Shown here piece after piece: positions 15,604 to 25,162 of a DNA stretch of 64,000 bases. The translations under genes were made by a program, and so were the position numbers. Source of the stretch: Bradyrhizobium sp. WSM3983. GTDB taxonomy: Bacteria; Pseudomonadota; Alphaproteobacteria; Rhizobiales; Xanthobacteraceae. The first letter of the stretch is position 1. Each line of letters begins with the position of its first letter. Location of the stretch: positions 109,351 through 173,350 of the forward strand of contig NZ_KI421490.1 in assembly GCF_000473045.1 (NCBI RefSeq). Reading direction: 5' to 3'. The notes under the pieces are model-generated. The model was not told the origin of the DNA, ran no database searches, and saw only the letters and a program-made list of their open reading frames with translations.

Positions 15604-16583
15604 TCGGCGGCGATCCCGAGCAGCGCGCGGCGCGAGGCCTCGGCGCGAATGCAAGCGACGGCGCGATCGTCCGCGATGGGCGCAAGCGTTGGAGCCGCGA
15701 GGCCGCACGGCTCCGCAGCCAGCGAACAACGCGGTGCGAAGGCGCATCCATCAGGCATGTGCGCGGGATCGGGCACGGTGCCTGGAATGGCGGTGAGGCG
15801 TCGGCGCGGCCCGTCGAGCGGCGGCAGCGCGCCAATCAGGCCTTGCGCATAGGGGTGCACGGGATCGGCAAAGAGCTGGTTGCTAGGTGCCTGCTCGACG
15901 ATGCGGCCAGCATACATCACGGCGACGCGGTCGCAGTTCTCGGCGACGACGCCGAGATCGTGGCTGATCAGCACCATCGCCATGCTCATCTCGCGGCGGA
16001 TAGTGGAGAGCAGCTCCAGAATTTGTGCCTGGATGGTGGCGTCGAGCGCGGTGGTCGGCTCGTCCGCGATCAGCAGATCGGGATTCCCTGCCAACGCCAT
16101 CGCGATCATGATGCGCTGGACCTGGCCGCCGGAGAATTCGTGCGGATAGGCCGACAGCCGCCGTGCCGCGTCCGGGATGCCGACGAGGTTGAGCAGACGC
16201 AGTGCTTCGGCCTTCACGGCCGTGCCGGAGAGTTCGCGATGCAGCGCCAAGGCTTCGCAGAGCTGCCTGCGGATGGTCAGGACCGGATTGAGCGCGCTCG
16301 CCGGATCCTGGAAGATCATCGTGACCCGCCCGCCCCGCACCTGGTCGAGTTGGGACGCAGGCGCGCCGAGGATATCGCGTCCGTCGAGACGAACCGATCC
16401 CGAGATCTCCGCATGCCTCGGCAGGAGGCCGAGCGCGGCAAGCCACGTCACCGACTTGCCGGAGCCAGACTCGCCGACGAGGCCCAGGGCCTCACCCTTC
16501 TGCAAGGAGAGATCGACGCCGCGCAGCACCGCAACGCCGTTGAAGGCGACGCTGAGGCCCTGGATGCTGACCAGCGGCGTCAC
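15600..16583 (-). CDS. ABC transporter ATPase, DppD/OppD type
   Basis: 327 residues. Walker A GLVGESGSGKSVTW, signature EFSGGQVQRIMIAMAL, Walker B LLIADEPTTALDATIQ and MVLISHDLGVV are all present, with the C-terminal GCAFAPRCSLA motif of the oligopeptide class. It begins 3 bases after the binding-protein gene ends and overlaps the next ATPase gene by 4 bases, so all five transporter genes form one unit. Confidence 0.95.
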   Translation of the reverse strand: MTPLVSIQGLSVAFNGVAVLRGVDLSLQKGEALGLVGESGSGKSVTWLAALGLLPRHAEISGSVRLDGRDILGAPASQLDQVRGGRVTMIFQDPASALNPVLTIRRQLCEALALHRELSGTAVKAEALRLLNLVGIPDAARRLSAYPHEFSGGQVQRIMIAMALAGNPDLLIADEPTTALDATIQAQILELLSTIRREMSMAMVLISHDLGVVAENCDRVAVMYAGRIVEQAPSNQLFADPVHPYAQGLIGALPPLDGPRRRLTAIPGTVPDPAHMPDGCAFAPRCSLAAEPCGLAAPTLAPIADDRAVACIRAEASRRALLGIAAE

Positions 16584-16586
16584 GAC

Positions 16587-18224
16587 CTAGGCCTCGAAAT
16601 TGCCGGCGCGGAAATCCATCGCGAATGCCGGCGACGCCTTCCACTTGATTGACTTCGGCTTGGCGGTGAAAGTCGCGTTCTGGTGCAGCACCGTGTAGGC
16701 GGGATCCTCGCGCTCGGCGATCTCCAGCATGCGGTGGAACGCCTTCTTACGCGCGGCGCGGTCGGTCGAGGTCTCCAGGAATTCGGAGAGCTTGTTCAGC
16801 TCCGCGTTGGTCCATTCGCCGATCTGCTGCTGCTGGCCGTTCGGGCCGTGCTGGGCCACCAGCGACGACACCGGATCATTGAAGGCGGCCGAGTTCGACC
16901 AGTCGCGCACGGCGCGGGTCGGCGCACGCTCCATGATCTGCGACCAGTTCTCCTTGGTCTCGATCTCGACGTTGAGGCCGACCGACTTCCACATCTCGAC
17001 CAGCACCTGCGCGGTCGCGACCTGGTTGGTGTAGTAGTTGTTGAGCAGGCGATAGGGAATCGCATCGCCCTTGTAGTTGGCCTGCTTCAACAGATCCTGC
17101 GCGAGCTTGGGATCATAGGCGGGGACGCTCCAGTCGGCATTGAACATGTCGCCGTAGAATTCCCACTGCAGCCCTTTCGGCACGCGGGTGCGGCCGGCCC
17201 ACAGGCTGTCGACGATGGCCTGGCGGTCGATCGCATGGGTGAAGGCACGGCGCACCAAGGGATTGGCGAGCTGGGCGTGGTTCTTGTCGAATACGGTCAG
17301 GCGATGATTGAGAATGGTGCCGCCCTGCACTTCGAACGCCGAATTCTTCTCGATGCCGGCGATCTGGTCCGGCGGAATGTCGCAGGCAAACTGATATTCG
17401 CCCGACAACAGCCCGTTGATGCGGCTTGCGACCTCGGGCACTTCGAGGAAGCGGATGCGCTTGAGCGGCGGACGGCCGCCCCAATACTCGTCGTGCGCTT
17501 CGAGCGTCAGCGAGACGTCGGGCTTGAGCTCGACGACCTTGTAGGGACCGGTGGTGATCGGCTTGCGCGCCCAGTCGAGGTAGCTCGCGGATTCGGCCCA
17601 AGCGCGGCGGTTGGCGATGTCGGAGCCGTAGCGCGACAGGCGGCCTTCGATGGTGACGTCAGGCGTAGCGTTGTAGAAGCGCACCGTGTACTTGTCGACG
17701 GCATCGACGCGGACGAGATCCGGCCAGATCCGACGCGCGACCGCCGGCACGTCAGGCGGCAGTTCCTTGCCCGGACGCGGCGTCGGAATCTTTTCGAAAG
17801 CCTGGATGGTCGAGCGGCTCTTGGCTTCGGTCTCGCCGAACATGCGCTCGCGGCTGAAGGTGAAGACGACGTCTTCGGCGGTCAGCTCGTCGCCATTGTG
17901 GAACTTCACGCCCTGACGCAGCTTCACCTCGACGGTCTGGTCGTCGATGCGGCGCCATTCGGTGGCAAGGCCCGGCACGGCCTCGAGATTGCCGCGGAAA
18001 TTCTTCGAGATCAGGCCTTCCCAGATCGAGGAGAAGAACACGCGCTCGCCGACATTCGACTGCTCGCGCAGCACATCGAGCACGTTGGAGTTCGTCACCT
18101 TCTGCACGGCGATCGTCACCGACGGACGGTTGTCGGCTTGCCCGATCGCGAAGCGCGGCAGTAGCAGCGTGCCTGCGGCGGCGCCGCCGGACTTCAGGAT
18201 GGTGCGACGGGTGAGCTTGCTCAT
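16587..18224 (-). CDS. ABC transporter substrate-binding protein, family 5, Tat-exported
   Basis: 545 residues. The N-terminus SKLTRRTILKSGGAAAGTLL has the twin-arginine motif, so export as a folded protein is predicted. The body is family 5 (DppA/OppA): VGERVFFSSIWEGLISKNF, the domain signature VKLRQGVKFHNGDELTAEDV, and a PYKVVELKPDVSLTLEAHDE-like strand. It captures the substrate in the periplasm for the downstream ATPases and permeases. The substrate cannot be read from sequence; family members bind peptides, oligosaccharides, opines or nickel. The isomerase/epimerase 28 bases upstream argues for a sugar-like ligand. Confidence 0.93.
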   Translation of the reverse strand: MSKLTRRTILKSGGAAAGTLLLPRFAIGQADNRPSVTIAVQKVTNSNVLDVLREQSNVGERVFFSSIWEGLISKNFRGNLEAVPGLATEWRRIDDQTVEVKLRQGVKFHNGDELTAEDVVFTFSRERMFGETEAKSRSTIQAFEKIPTPRPGKELPPDVPAVARRIWPDLVRVDAVDKYTVRFYNATPDVTIEGRLSRYGSDIANRRAWAESASYLDWARKPITTGPYKVVELKPDVSLTLEAHDEYWGGRPPLKRIRFLEVPEVASRINGLLSGEYQFACDIPPDQIAGIEKNSAFEVQGGTILNHRLTVFDKNHAQLANPLVRRAFTHAIDRQAIVDSLWAGRTRVPKGLQWEFYGDMFNADWSVPAYDPKLAQDLLKQANYKGDAIPYRLLNNYYTNQVATAQVLVEMWKSVGLNVEIETKENWSQIMERAPTRAVRDWSNSAAFNDPVSSLVAQHGPNGQQQQIGEWTNAELNKLSEFLETSTDRAARKKAFHRMLEIAEREDPAYTVLHQNATFTAKPKSIKWKASPAFAMDFRAGNFEA

Positions 18225-18252
18225 GACGATGACCCCTGCCCTGTGATGTCAG

Positions 18253-19068
18253 TTATTCGGCGAGACCGAGCGCGGTGAGATGCGCGGCGCCTTTGCGGAC
18301 GTCGTCGTGATTGCGCAGCTCGAGGATCAGCCGCGGGTTTGACGTCAGCCGGCTCAGCGCGCGGAACACGGCGACCCAGGGAATGTTGCCTTCACCCGGC
18401 GCCCAGTGCCTGTCAGCAAAACCGTCGGTGTCCTGGAGGTGCACATGCGTCAACATGTCACCGGCGGTTTCGACGTAATAGTCGACCGGCGGCGCACCGG
18501 TGGAGATGTGGGCGTAGTTGGCGTGGCCGGTGTCGAGCGAGACGCGGACCTTGCTGCTTTCGAGCGCCTTGGCGAGACGCACCCGGTCGCGCGGGTCCTT
18601 GTCCTCGATGTTCTCGATGACGATCTCGCAGCCGATGGTCTCGGCACGCGCGATCACCTCGGCGAGCGTCGCCTTCACGCGTTCGATGATGTTGGTGCGG
18701 TTGTCCGGATAGAGATCGAGATTATTATGGTCCCAGGTCGTGAACGGCGAATGCATCACCATCTGGGTCGCGCCGAGGAATTCAGCGGCATCAAGGCCCT
18801 GCAACAGGCGCTTGGTCACGGCCTGGCGGATCATCGGATCATGGCTGTCGATCTTGAAACCCCAGAACGGGCCGTGGATGCCGAGGCGCCCGGTATGGCC
18901 CGAGAGCATCTGCCTGATGTCGGCGGCGGCGCTGCGCCAGTCGCCGTCCAGCAGATCGGCGCGGAAGAAGTCCTGAACTTCAAGATCGCGTTGCCGTTCC
19001 AGAAGCCAGTCGCGGTGAGCGGGGATCGATTTGATGGACAGTGCAGCGCCCAACACCGGCTTCGACAT
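18253..19068 (-). CDS. sugar phosphate isomerase/epimerase-like TIM-barrel protein
   Basis: 271 residues. It shows the xylose-isomerase-like TIM-barrel pattern (AP endonuclease 2 family): MVMHSPFTTWDHN, EIVIENIEDKDP, VSLDTGHANYAH, THVHLQDTDGFADRHWAPGEG and LILELRN, supplying the Glu, Asp, His and Glu metal ligands. It likely isomerises or epimerises a ketose or polyol derivative in the cytoplasm. It is the first gene of the operon that continues into the family 5 ABC transporter with a 28-base gap, so it probably acts on the imported compound. Confidence 0.88.
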   Translation of the reverse strand: MSKPVLGAALSIKSIPAHRDWLLERQRDLEVQDFFRADLLDGDWRSAAADIRQMLSGHTGRLGIHGPFWGFKIDSHDPMIRQAVTKRLLQGLDAAEFLGATQMVMHSPFTTWDHNNLDLYPDNRTNIIERVKATLAEVIARAETIGCEIVIENIEDKDPRDRVRLAKALESSKVRVSLDTGHANYAHISTGAPPVDYYVETAGDMLTHVHLQDTDGFADRHWAPGEGNIPWVAVFRALSRLTSNPRLILELRNHDDVRKGAAHLTALGLAE

Positions 19069-19507
19069 GGCATGCTCCCTTGGCCGTCAGCGATGACCAA
19101 GGCAGCGCTAGACCAATTCAATGACAGGCCGGTGAAATGCAGGTTCCGGAGATGTGGACATCCGGTCGCTTGCATCGAATTCAGGCAGTAGCAAGCGCGG
19201 CATGCAGGCGCATGCATCAACACGCGAAATCAAGCGCAATCGAGTCCGTAGTGATCCGGAATGGAGTCCTAATTCGATCTCGCGTACATCGCGGACATCG
19301 ATCGGCGGCCTTCCAAGGGCATCACCCTCTGATCGCGCACCACGGGGTCGGGGGCACTTGGGGCGGGGGATCAAAGGCTGGGGGCAAGGTTACGAGGTCC
19401 GGACTCCTAGGCACTCCGGACCTCGTGCTTTCTACATCGAACGCAATTTCGCGCCGCCGGCTGTATGAGCCGCGCGGCGCGAAGTCATTTTGGACTACCC
19501 TCGTCGC
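19069..19507. other. intergenic region with a 12-bp perfect hairpin
   Basis: No gene is supported. A perfect inverted repeat ACGAGGTCCGGA (19392-19403) and TCCGGACCTCGT (19415-19426) lies 82 bases beyond the nadE stop. There is no U tract on the minus strand, so it may protect an mRNA end or be a repeat. The promoter of the isomerase-transporter operon should lie just upstream of 19068. Confidence 0.5.
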
Positions 19508-21541
19508 TTACTTCGGCACGTTCCGCTCGAGATCCTCAAGCCAGGCTGCAGCGCTCGAATCCGAGGGCGCACGCCAGTCGCCGCGCGGCGACAGCGAGCC
19601 GCCGGCCGAGACCTTCGGTCCGTTCGGCATCGCGGAGCGCTTGAACTGGCTGAAAGCAAAGAAGCGACGCAAAAACACCTCAAGCCAGCGACGGATCTCC
19701 GGGAGATCGTACGCCTTGCGCGTGTCGGCCGGGAATGCCGGCGGCCATTCGCCCTCAGCGACGTCCTTCCAGGCCCGCCACGCCATGAAGGCGATCTTGG
19801 ACGGCCGTAGGCCGAAGCGCAGCGTGTAGAACAGGTTGAAATCCTGCAGTTCGTAGGGCCCGATCGAGGCTTCGGTGCTCTGCGGCTTCTCGCCCGGCTT
19901 GACCGGAACCAGCTCTGGCGAGATCTCCGCCGACAGGATCGAGGCCAGCGTTCCGTTCACCTCGCCGCTGAATTGTTTCGAGGCGATCACCCAGCGGATC
20001 AGGTGCTGGATCAGCGTTTTGGGGACGCCGGCGTTGACATTATAATGCGCCATCTGGTCGCCGACGCCATAGGTGCACCAGCCGAGCGCGAGCTCCGAGA
20101 GGTCGCCGGTGCCGATGACGATGCCGCCATTGTGGTTGGCGAGCCGAAACAGGTAATCGGTGCGCAGGCCCGCCTGCACATTCTCGAAGGTGACGTCGTA
20201 GACCTTCTCGCCCTTGCCGAAGGGATGGCCGATATCCCTGAGCATTTGCGTGGCGGTGGTGCGGATGTCGAGTTCCTGCCAAGTGGCCTGCAACGCTTTC
20301 ATCAGTGCAAGCGCGTTGGCCTTGCTCTCGCTGCCGGTGGCAAAGCCCGGCATGGTGTAGGCGAGGATGTTGTCGCGCGGCAGGCCGAGCAGGTCGAGCG
20401 CCTTGGCGGCGACGATCAGGGCGTGGGTGGAGTCGAGACCGCCTGATACCCCGATCACGACGCGCCTGGTACCGGTCGCGCGCATGCGCTGCACCAGGCC
20501 GGCGACCTGGATGTTATAGGCCTCGTAGCAATCCTGCTCGAGCAGGCTTTCATCGCTCGGCACGAACGGGAAGCGCTCGACCTTGCGCAGGAAGCCGATG
20601 TCGGCGCTCGGCGGCTTCAGGGCGAAGCTGATTTTGCGATAGAAGCCCTCGTGCTGCCGGCGGTTGTCGTCGAATGTGCCCATCAGGACGCGCTCCTGCC
20701 TGAGCAGGTCGAGATCAACGTCCGCCAGCGTGATCTGGCCGTCCTGCCGGAACCGCTCGCCCTCAGCGAGCAGCACGCCGTTCTCGTAGATCGAGGTCTG
20801 GCCGTCCCAGGCGAGATCGGTGGTGGATTCCCCTGCCCCCGCGGCGGAATAGAGATAGGCCGCAAGGCAGCGTGCCGAGGTCGACTGGCACAGCAGCGCG
20901 CGGGAGCGTGCCCGTCCGATCGTGATCGGGCTGCCCGAGAGATTGATCAGCACGCTCGCGCCGGCCAGCGCGAGCTCGGAGGCCGGCGTCACCGGGATCC
21001 ACATGTCCTCGCAGATCTCGACGCCGATGGTCAGGCCCGGAACGTCCTCGGCCGCAAACAGCAAGTCAGTCCCGAACGGTGCATGCAGCCCGCCGAACGC
21101 GATCGCCTCCCCGGCGATGCCGGCGCCGGAGGCGAAATGCCGCCCCTCGTAGAATTCGCGATAGGTCGGCAGATAGCTCTTGGGCACGACGCCCAAAATG
21201 CTGCCGCGATGGATGACAACGGCGCAATTGTAGATGCGATTGCCGAACCGTAACGGCGCGCCGACGATCAGCACGGTCATCAGCGCCGAGGAGGCCTCGA
21301 CGATCGAGGCGAGCCCGCGTTCGACCGCGTCGAGCAGCGGATCCTGCTTGACGAGGTCTTCGATGGCGTAGCCGGACAGGCACAACTCGGGAAACACGGC
21401 AACAGCGACCGACTGCGCGTCGCAGGTTTTCGCTGCAGCGATGACCGCTTTCGCATTGGCCGCGGGATCGGCCACATGGGAGGTGGTGACGCAGGCCGCA
21501 ACGCGCGCAAATCCGTGGGCGTAGATCGAGTGGAAGCTCAT
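19508..21541 (-). CDS. nadE: glutamine-dependent NAD+ synthetase
   Basis: 677 residues, the usual size of the two-domain enzyme. The N-terminal nitrilase-like glutaminase (about 1-290) has VFPELCLSGYAIEDL with the catalytic Glu, VPKSYLPTYREFYEGR with Lys, and VEICEDMWIP with the nucleophile Cys. The C-terminal synthetase has the PP-loop VIGVSGGLDSTHALIV and GTGDLSELALGWCTYGVGDQ. It amidates nicotinate adenine dinucleotide to NAD+ with ammonia tunnelled from glutamine. The start at 21541 opens MSFHSIYAHGFARVAAC as in relatives; longer in-frame readings upstream have no family match. pncA of the NAD salvage route lies 1.3 kb away on the same strand. Confidence 0.96.
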   Translation of the reverse strand: MSFHSIYAHGFARVAACVTTSHVADPAANAKAVIAAAKTCDAQSVAVAVFPELCLSGYAIEDLVKQDPLLDAVERGLASIVEASSALMTVLIVGAPLRFGNRIYNCAVVIHRGSILGVVPKSYLPTYREFYEGRHFASGAGIAGEAIAFGGLHAPFGTDLLFAAEDVPGLTIGVEICEDMWIPVTPASELALAGASVLINLSGSPITIGRARSRALLCQSTSARCLAAYLYSAAGAGESTTDLAWDGQTSIYENGVLLAEGERFRQDGQITLADVDLDLLRQERVLMGTFDDNRRQHEGFYRKISFALKPPSADIGFLRKVERFPFVPSDESLLEQDCYEAYNIQVAGLVQRMRATGTRRVVIGVSGGLDSTHALIVAAKALDLLGLPRDNILAYTMPGFATGSESKANALALMKALQATWQELDIRTTATQMLRDIGHPFGKGEKVYDVTFENVQAGLRTDYLFRLANHNGGIVIGTGDLSELALGWCTYGVGDQMAHYNVNAGVPKTLIQHLIRWVIASKQFSGEVNGTLASILSAEISPELVPVKPGEKPQSTEASIGPYELQDFNLFYTLRFGLRPSKIAFMAWRAWKDVAEGEWPPAFPADTRKAYDLPEIRRWLEVFLRRFFAFSQFKRSAMPNGPKVSAGGSLSPRGDWRAPSDSSAAAWLEDLERNVPK

Positions 21542-21668
21542 CGAGCGCAGTACCCTTAAATCGTGTCGGACCAGCCGCGGCCGGCTCTGGACTCTATTTA
21601 ACCCATCGACCGGGCCCCGTGCAGGCCATCCGGCATCATGCATAACGGATTTGCAGGTTCGCCGACCG

Positions 21669-22787
21669 TCAGGCGCGGCGCGCGAGAACGCCAGAGAGGT
21701 CGTCGCGCAACCATTCCGCGATCCGGGGCCAGGCATGGGCGTGCGTCCGCGCGCCCATGAACAGGCCGAGATGGTTGCTGGGCTCGGAGGCCGCTGCAAC
21801 GAAAGCCGGTGGCGTGCCGATCAGATTGGCCGTGGCGAGCGCCTGCGCGGCCGGCACGACATCGTCGTCGAGCCCCACCAACAGGAAAACCGGCACTTTC
21901 ACGTCCTTCAGGTCGATGGCGCGGCCGAGCGCCGTGAAATTGCCCGTTGCGATGCGGTTCTCTCGAAAGATCCAGTTGACGATCTGGAGGTAGTAGGTGC
22001 CCGGCAAATTGAGCGTTTCGGTGTTCCAGCGGTCGAAGCGCGCGAGCAGGGCCGCGCCCTCCCCGTCCGACAGGTCTCTTTGCAACGCCGCCGCGATGTC
22101 GTCGCGGTCAGGCCGCTTCGACCAGACATGCAGCATCTCCTCGCCGCTGACATTGCCGCCGCCGCGCGCGACGAGCTGGTCGTAGACGATCTCGGGCGCG
22201 TTGCGGGCGAATTGCGCCAGCCTGGACTCGACCGAGAGGTCGACCGGCGCTCCGACCAGGACCAGCCGCCGCACCTTGGCGGGAAAACGCGCCGCGTAGA
22301 GCAGCGACAGCCAGCCACCCTGACACAGGCCGACCAGATCGACGGGCGAGCCGATCTCGTCGACGGCGACGTTGAGATCGGACAGATAGCCGTCGATCGA
22401 GAGATAGCGCATGTCTGGCGTGGCGGAGCGCCAGTCGGTGAGATAGATGCGATCGATGCCGCCATGCTGCAGCGACTGCATCACGCTGTGGCCAAGTGCA
22501 AAGTCGGCGATCAGCGCCCGGTGCAGCGCATAGGGCGCGAAGACCAGAGCCGGCTGGCCGGATCGCGTCCGCGAACAATCGCGCAGCCGCATGGTGGCCA
22601 AGTCCAGCGCCACGATGCCGGGCGTGGTCCACGGGAGTTCGTCCTCGCCCTGCTCCACCGGGCCGCGCTCCAGCCACCAGAAGCAGGCGTCCATGGCCAG
22701 ACGTGCCGCCGCAAATGGCCACAGCATGGGGTGGTCGGGTCCACGTTCCGCTTCGCCGGGTGGTTGGCCGGTCTTCTGGACCACCAT
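21669..22787 (-). CDS. PhaC-like alpha/beta hydrolase
   Basis: 372 residues from the ATG at 22787. The nucleophile elbow reads VGLCQGGWLSLLYAARFP, i.e. G-x-C-x-G-G with Cys, the form found in polyhydroxyalkanoate synthases rather than the Ser of most lipases. IYLTDWRSATPDMR, a late Asp in LLVGLDDDVVP and a late His in SNHLGLFMG complete a catalytic set. It is shorter than PhaC (about 560-600 residues) and lacks its N-terminal domain. It may act on PHA-related or other hydroxyacyl esters; this is inferred. It lies between nadE and pncA, all in the same direction. Confidence 0.75.
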   Translation of the reverse strand: MVVQKTGQPPGEAERGPDHPMLWPFAAARLAMDACFWWLERGPVEQGEDELPWTTPGIVALDLATMRLRDCSRTRSGQPALVFAPYALHRALIADFALGHSVMQSLQHGGIDRIYLTDWRSATPDMRYLSIDGYLSDLNVAVDEIGSPVDLVGLCQGGWLSLLYAARFPAKVRRLVLVGAPVDLSVESRLAQFARNAPEIVYDQLVARGGGNVSGEEMLHVWSKRPDRDDIAAALQRDLSDGEGAALLARFDRWNTETLNLPGTYYLQIVNWIFRENRIATGNFTALGRAIDLKDVKVPVFLLVGLDDDVVPAAQALATANLIGTPPAFVAAASEPSNHLGLFMGARTHAHAWPRIAEWLRDDLSGVLARRA

Positions 22788-22800
22788 TAGCGCGCGATCC

Positions 22801-23427
22801 TCACAGGAATGCCTCCAGGCTGATGACGGAAATGCCGAACTCCCTAAAGCTGTGACGGGTCGCCGCGACCGAGCCGTCGAGGTCAATGCCGCGGCAGGCG
22901 TCCTCGATGACGGCAACCTCGAAGCCTGCCTTGCGCGCATCCTCCGCGGAAAAGCGGACGCAAAAATCGAGCGCGAGGCCGGCGACGAAAACCGACTTCA
23001 GCTCGCGCTCCCGCAAATAGCCGAGCAGGCCCGTCGGCGTCTCGTGGTCGTTCTCGAACAGCGCCGAGTAGGAATCGATGCCGCGGCGAAAGCCTTTCCG
23101 GACCACAAGGTTTGCGCGGGTGACCTCGAGCTCCCGATGGAATTCGGCGCCGGCGGTGCCCTGCACGCAATGCGTCGGCCAGAGCACCTGGGTGCCGTAG
23201 TCGAGCTCGATGGTCTGGAACGGTTGGCGGCCCGCATGGTTCGGCGCAAAGGAGACGTGGTCGCCCGGATGCCAGTCCTGTGTCAGCACCACATTGGCGA
23301 ATTTTTGGGCGATCCGGTTGATGGCGGGGACGACCCTCTCGCCGCCGGGAACGGCGAGCGCCCCGCCGGTGCAAAAATCGTTCTGCACGTCGATCACCAG
23401 CAGCACGTCGCGGTCGGATATCTTCAT
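22801..23427 (-). CDS. pncA: nicotinamidase
   Basis: 208 residues. It hydrolyses nicotinamide to nicotinate for NAD salvage. The isochorismatase-like triad is Asp13 (LLVIDVQNDF), Lys111 (VVRKGF) and Cys156 (LALDFCVRFS), and the metal ligands are Asp51, His53 and His57 in TQDWHPGDHVSF. The start MKISDRDVLLV at 23427 is preferred; an ATG 4 codons upstream (23439) is equally possible. It ends 13 bases before the hydrolase start and is divergent from glk. Confidence 0.93.
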   Translation of the reverse strand: MKISDRDVLLVIDVQNDFCTGGALAVPGGERVVPAINRIAQKFANVVLTQDWHPGDHVSFAPNHAGRQPFQTIELDYGTQVLWPTHCVQGTAGAEFHRELEVTRANLVVRKGFRRGIDSYSALFENDHETPTGLLGYLRERELKSVFVAGLALDFCVRFSAEDARKAGFEVAVIEDACRGIDLDGSVAATRHSFREFGISVISLEAFL

Positions 23428-23693
23428 TGCAGGTCCCATTCCATCCGCCCGGCGCAATTGGCGCCGGCCGTCTTCAATGTCGATCTTCCCGCGCGGCTTC
23501 GCAACCACCGGCATCCTGCAACGATGTCGCGCGAACGGCCGGCTGATCCCTCCTGGATGCAACGCTTTGGCTCCGACCGTGTTGACTAGCCGCGCACGAG
23601 CGGGGATTCTCTGATATCCGCGACATGCGGATAGGGTCGAAGGACTGGAGGAGAAGGTTCCCGCGGCCTGCAAGGCCAGGGCAGCCAAATGTG

Positions 23694-24662
23694 ATGAGTA
23701 TCGGCAAGACAGGAAACATTCTTTTCGCCGATATCGGCGGCACCAATGCGCGTTTCGCGCTGAGCAATGGCGAGCAGATCGGACCGATCGACTATGTGAA
23801 GGTCGCCAATCATCCGACGGTCCGCGAAGCCATCACCGATGTGCTGCGGCGGGCCGACCGCGAGAAGCCGGTCAGGGCCGTCCTTGCCGTCGCCGGTCCC
23901 GTCACCAACAACCGCTGCGTCATGACCAACAGCCCGTGGGTGATCGACGGCAATGAGCTCCAGCCGGCGCTCGGCTTCGACAGCGTCCATGTGCTCAATG
24001 ATTTCGAGGTGGTCGCCTGGTCCCTGCCCGCCTTGCAGCCGGCCGACCTGATTCCGCTCGGCGGACAGGAAGGCATGGCCGGGGAGCCGCTGCTGGTGGT
24101 CGGACCCGGGACCGGCTTTGGCGTCTCCTGCCTGGTCGAGCGCCACGGCTCCCGGCTGGCCGTTGTCACGGAGGCCGGCCACGCCACCCTGCCGGCAGAG
24201 AACGAGCGCGAGGAGCGTGTGATCGCCGCCATGCGACGGCGCTTCGGCCATGTCTCGATCGAGCGCGGCGCCCTCTCCGGCTCCGGGCTGCAATCCCTCT
24301 ACGAAGCGATGGCCGAGGTCGATGAAGCCCAGGTGCCGCAACGCGATGCGGCAGCGATCACCAAGGCTGCGCTGGACGGGACTTGCGAGCTCAGCCGCGC
24401 GGCGCTGGAGATGTTCTGCGACATCCTCGGCTCCGTTGCCGGCAATCTCGCGGTGACCTTCGGCTCCCGCGGCGGCGTCTATATCGCAGGCGGAATCGTG
24501 CCGCGCTTTCCGGAATTCCTTTCGGCTTCAGCGTTCCGCGCGCGCTTCGAAGCCAAGGGGCGCTTCCAGGACTATTTGCGCAATATCCCGACGCGCCTTG
24601 TCGTAAAGCCCGATGCGAGCTTCGTCGGCCTGAAGATGTTCGCCGACCACAATCTGGATTGA
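23694..24662 (+). CDS. glk: glucokinase
   Basis: About 322 residues. It phosphorylates glucose with ATP at the entry to sugar catabolism. Glk motifs: ATP-binding LFADIGGTNARFAL, AVAGPVTNNRCVMTNSPW, catalytic Asp in VHVLNDFEVVAWSLP, and VVGPGTGFGVSC followed by EAGHATLPAE. The size fits bacterial Glk of the ROK-independent type. The start is uncertain: the ATG at 23694 lacks a clear ribosome site, while GGAGGAG at 23647 is badly placed for it; an upstream ATG at 23625 would add 23 residues unlike the family. Confidence 0.94.
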   Translation: MSIGKTGNILFADIGGTNARFALSNGEQIGPIDYVKVANHPTVREAITDVLRRADREKPVRAVLAVAGPVTNNRCVMTNSPWVIDGNELQPALGFDSVHVLNDFEVVAWSLPALQPADLIPLGGQEGMAGEPLLVVGPGTGFGVSCLVERHGSRLAVVTEAGHATLPAENEREERVIAAMRRRFGHVSIERGALSGSGLQSLYEAMAEVDEAQVPQRDAAAITKAALDGTCELSRAALEMFCDILGSVAGNLAVTFGSRGGVYIAGGIVPRFPEFLSASAFRARFEAKGRFQDYLRNIPTRLVVKPDASFVGLKMFADHNLD

Positions 24663-24810
24663 GGCGCGGCCCCAGCCCATCGCGTCGCTCGGCCGGGTAG
24701 TGCACAGCTGATTGCAGCGCAGGCGCGGTTCCACGCAGGATCGTGCTTGCCCCTTTGTTTCCGATGGGAAACAATTCAACCAGTGTGTGGCGTACGTACG
24801 GGGGCGTGAC

Positions 24811-25014
24811 ATGCGTAAGCAGGATATTGGGTTCGACTATCATCGCTATCACCGCCTGCTGACCGAGGCGGACGACGATGGCAAGCGACTGGCCTTGATC
24901 GAGCTGTTGATCGAGGAAAAGGCGCGGGACCGGCTCGCCGCGCAACGTGCCTCGGATCGCGCGGCCATGACGGCCCACACCATTGCCAACGTGCTCAAGA
25001 ACGGCCGCAACTGA
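24811..25014 (+). CDS. small conserved-looking hypothetical protein
   Basis: 67 residues from the ATG at 24811, beginning MRKQDIGFDYHRYHRLL, then acidic and helical. No signal, membrane or catalytic motif. Codon usage has the local GC-rich third position. A longer reading exists upstream but is Arg/Cys-rich and unconvincing. It lies between glk and a 52-residue membrane peptide; function unknown. Confidence 0.6.
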   Translation: MRKQDIGFDYHRYHRLLTEADDDGKRLALIELLIEEKARDRLAAQRASDRAAMTAHTIANVLKNGRN

Positions 25015-25162
25015 GACGTGTGCGAGACCGTTTGCGTCTCGCGGAAACGCGCATGCGATTGCGATTCCGTTAACGATCCCTCGCAACCTCGTGTCAAACT
25101 CTCTACTCTAAGAGTTCCCTCACCTGATCCAATTCAGGATCAACACAAAGGGGGGAATGAAC

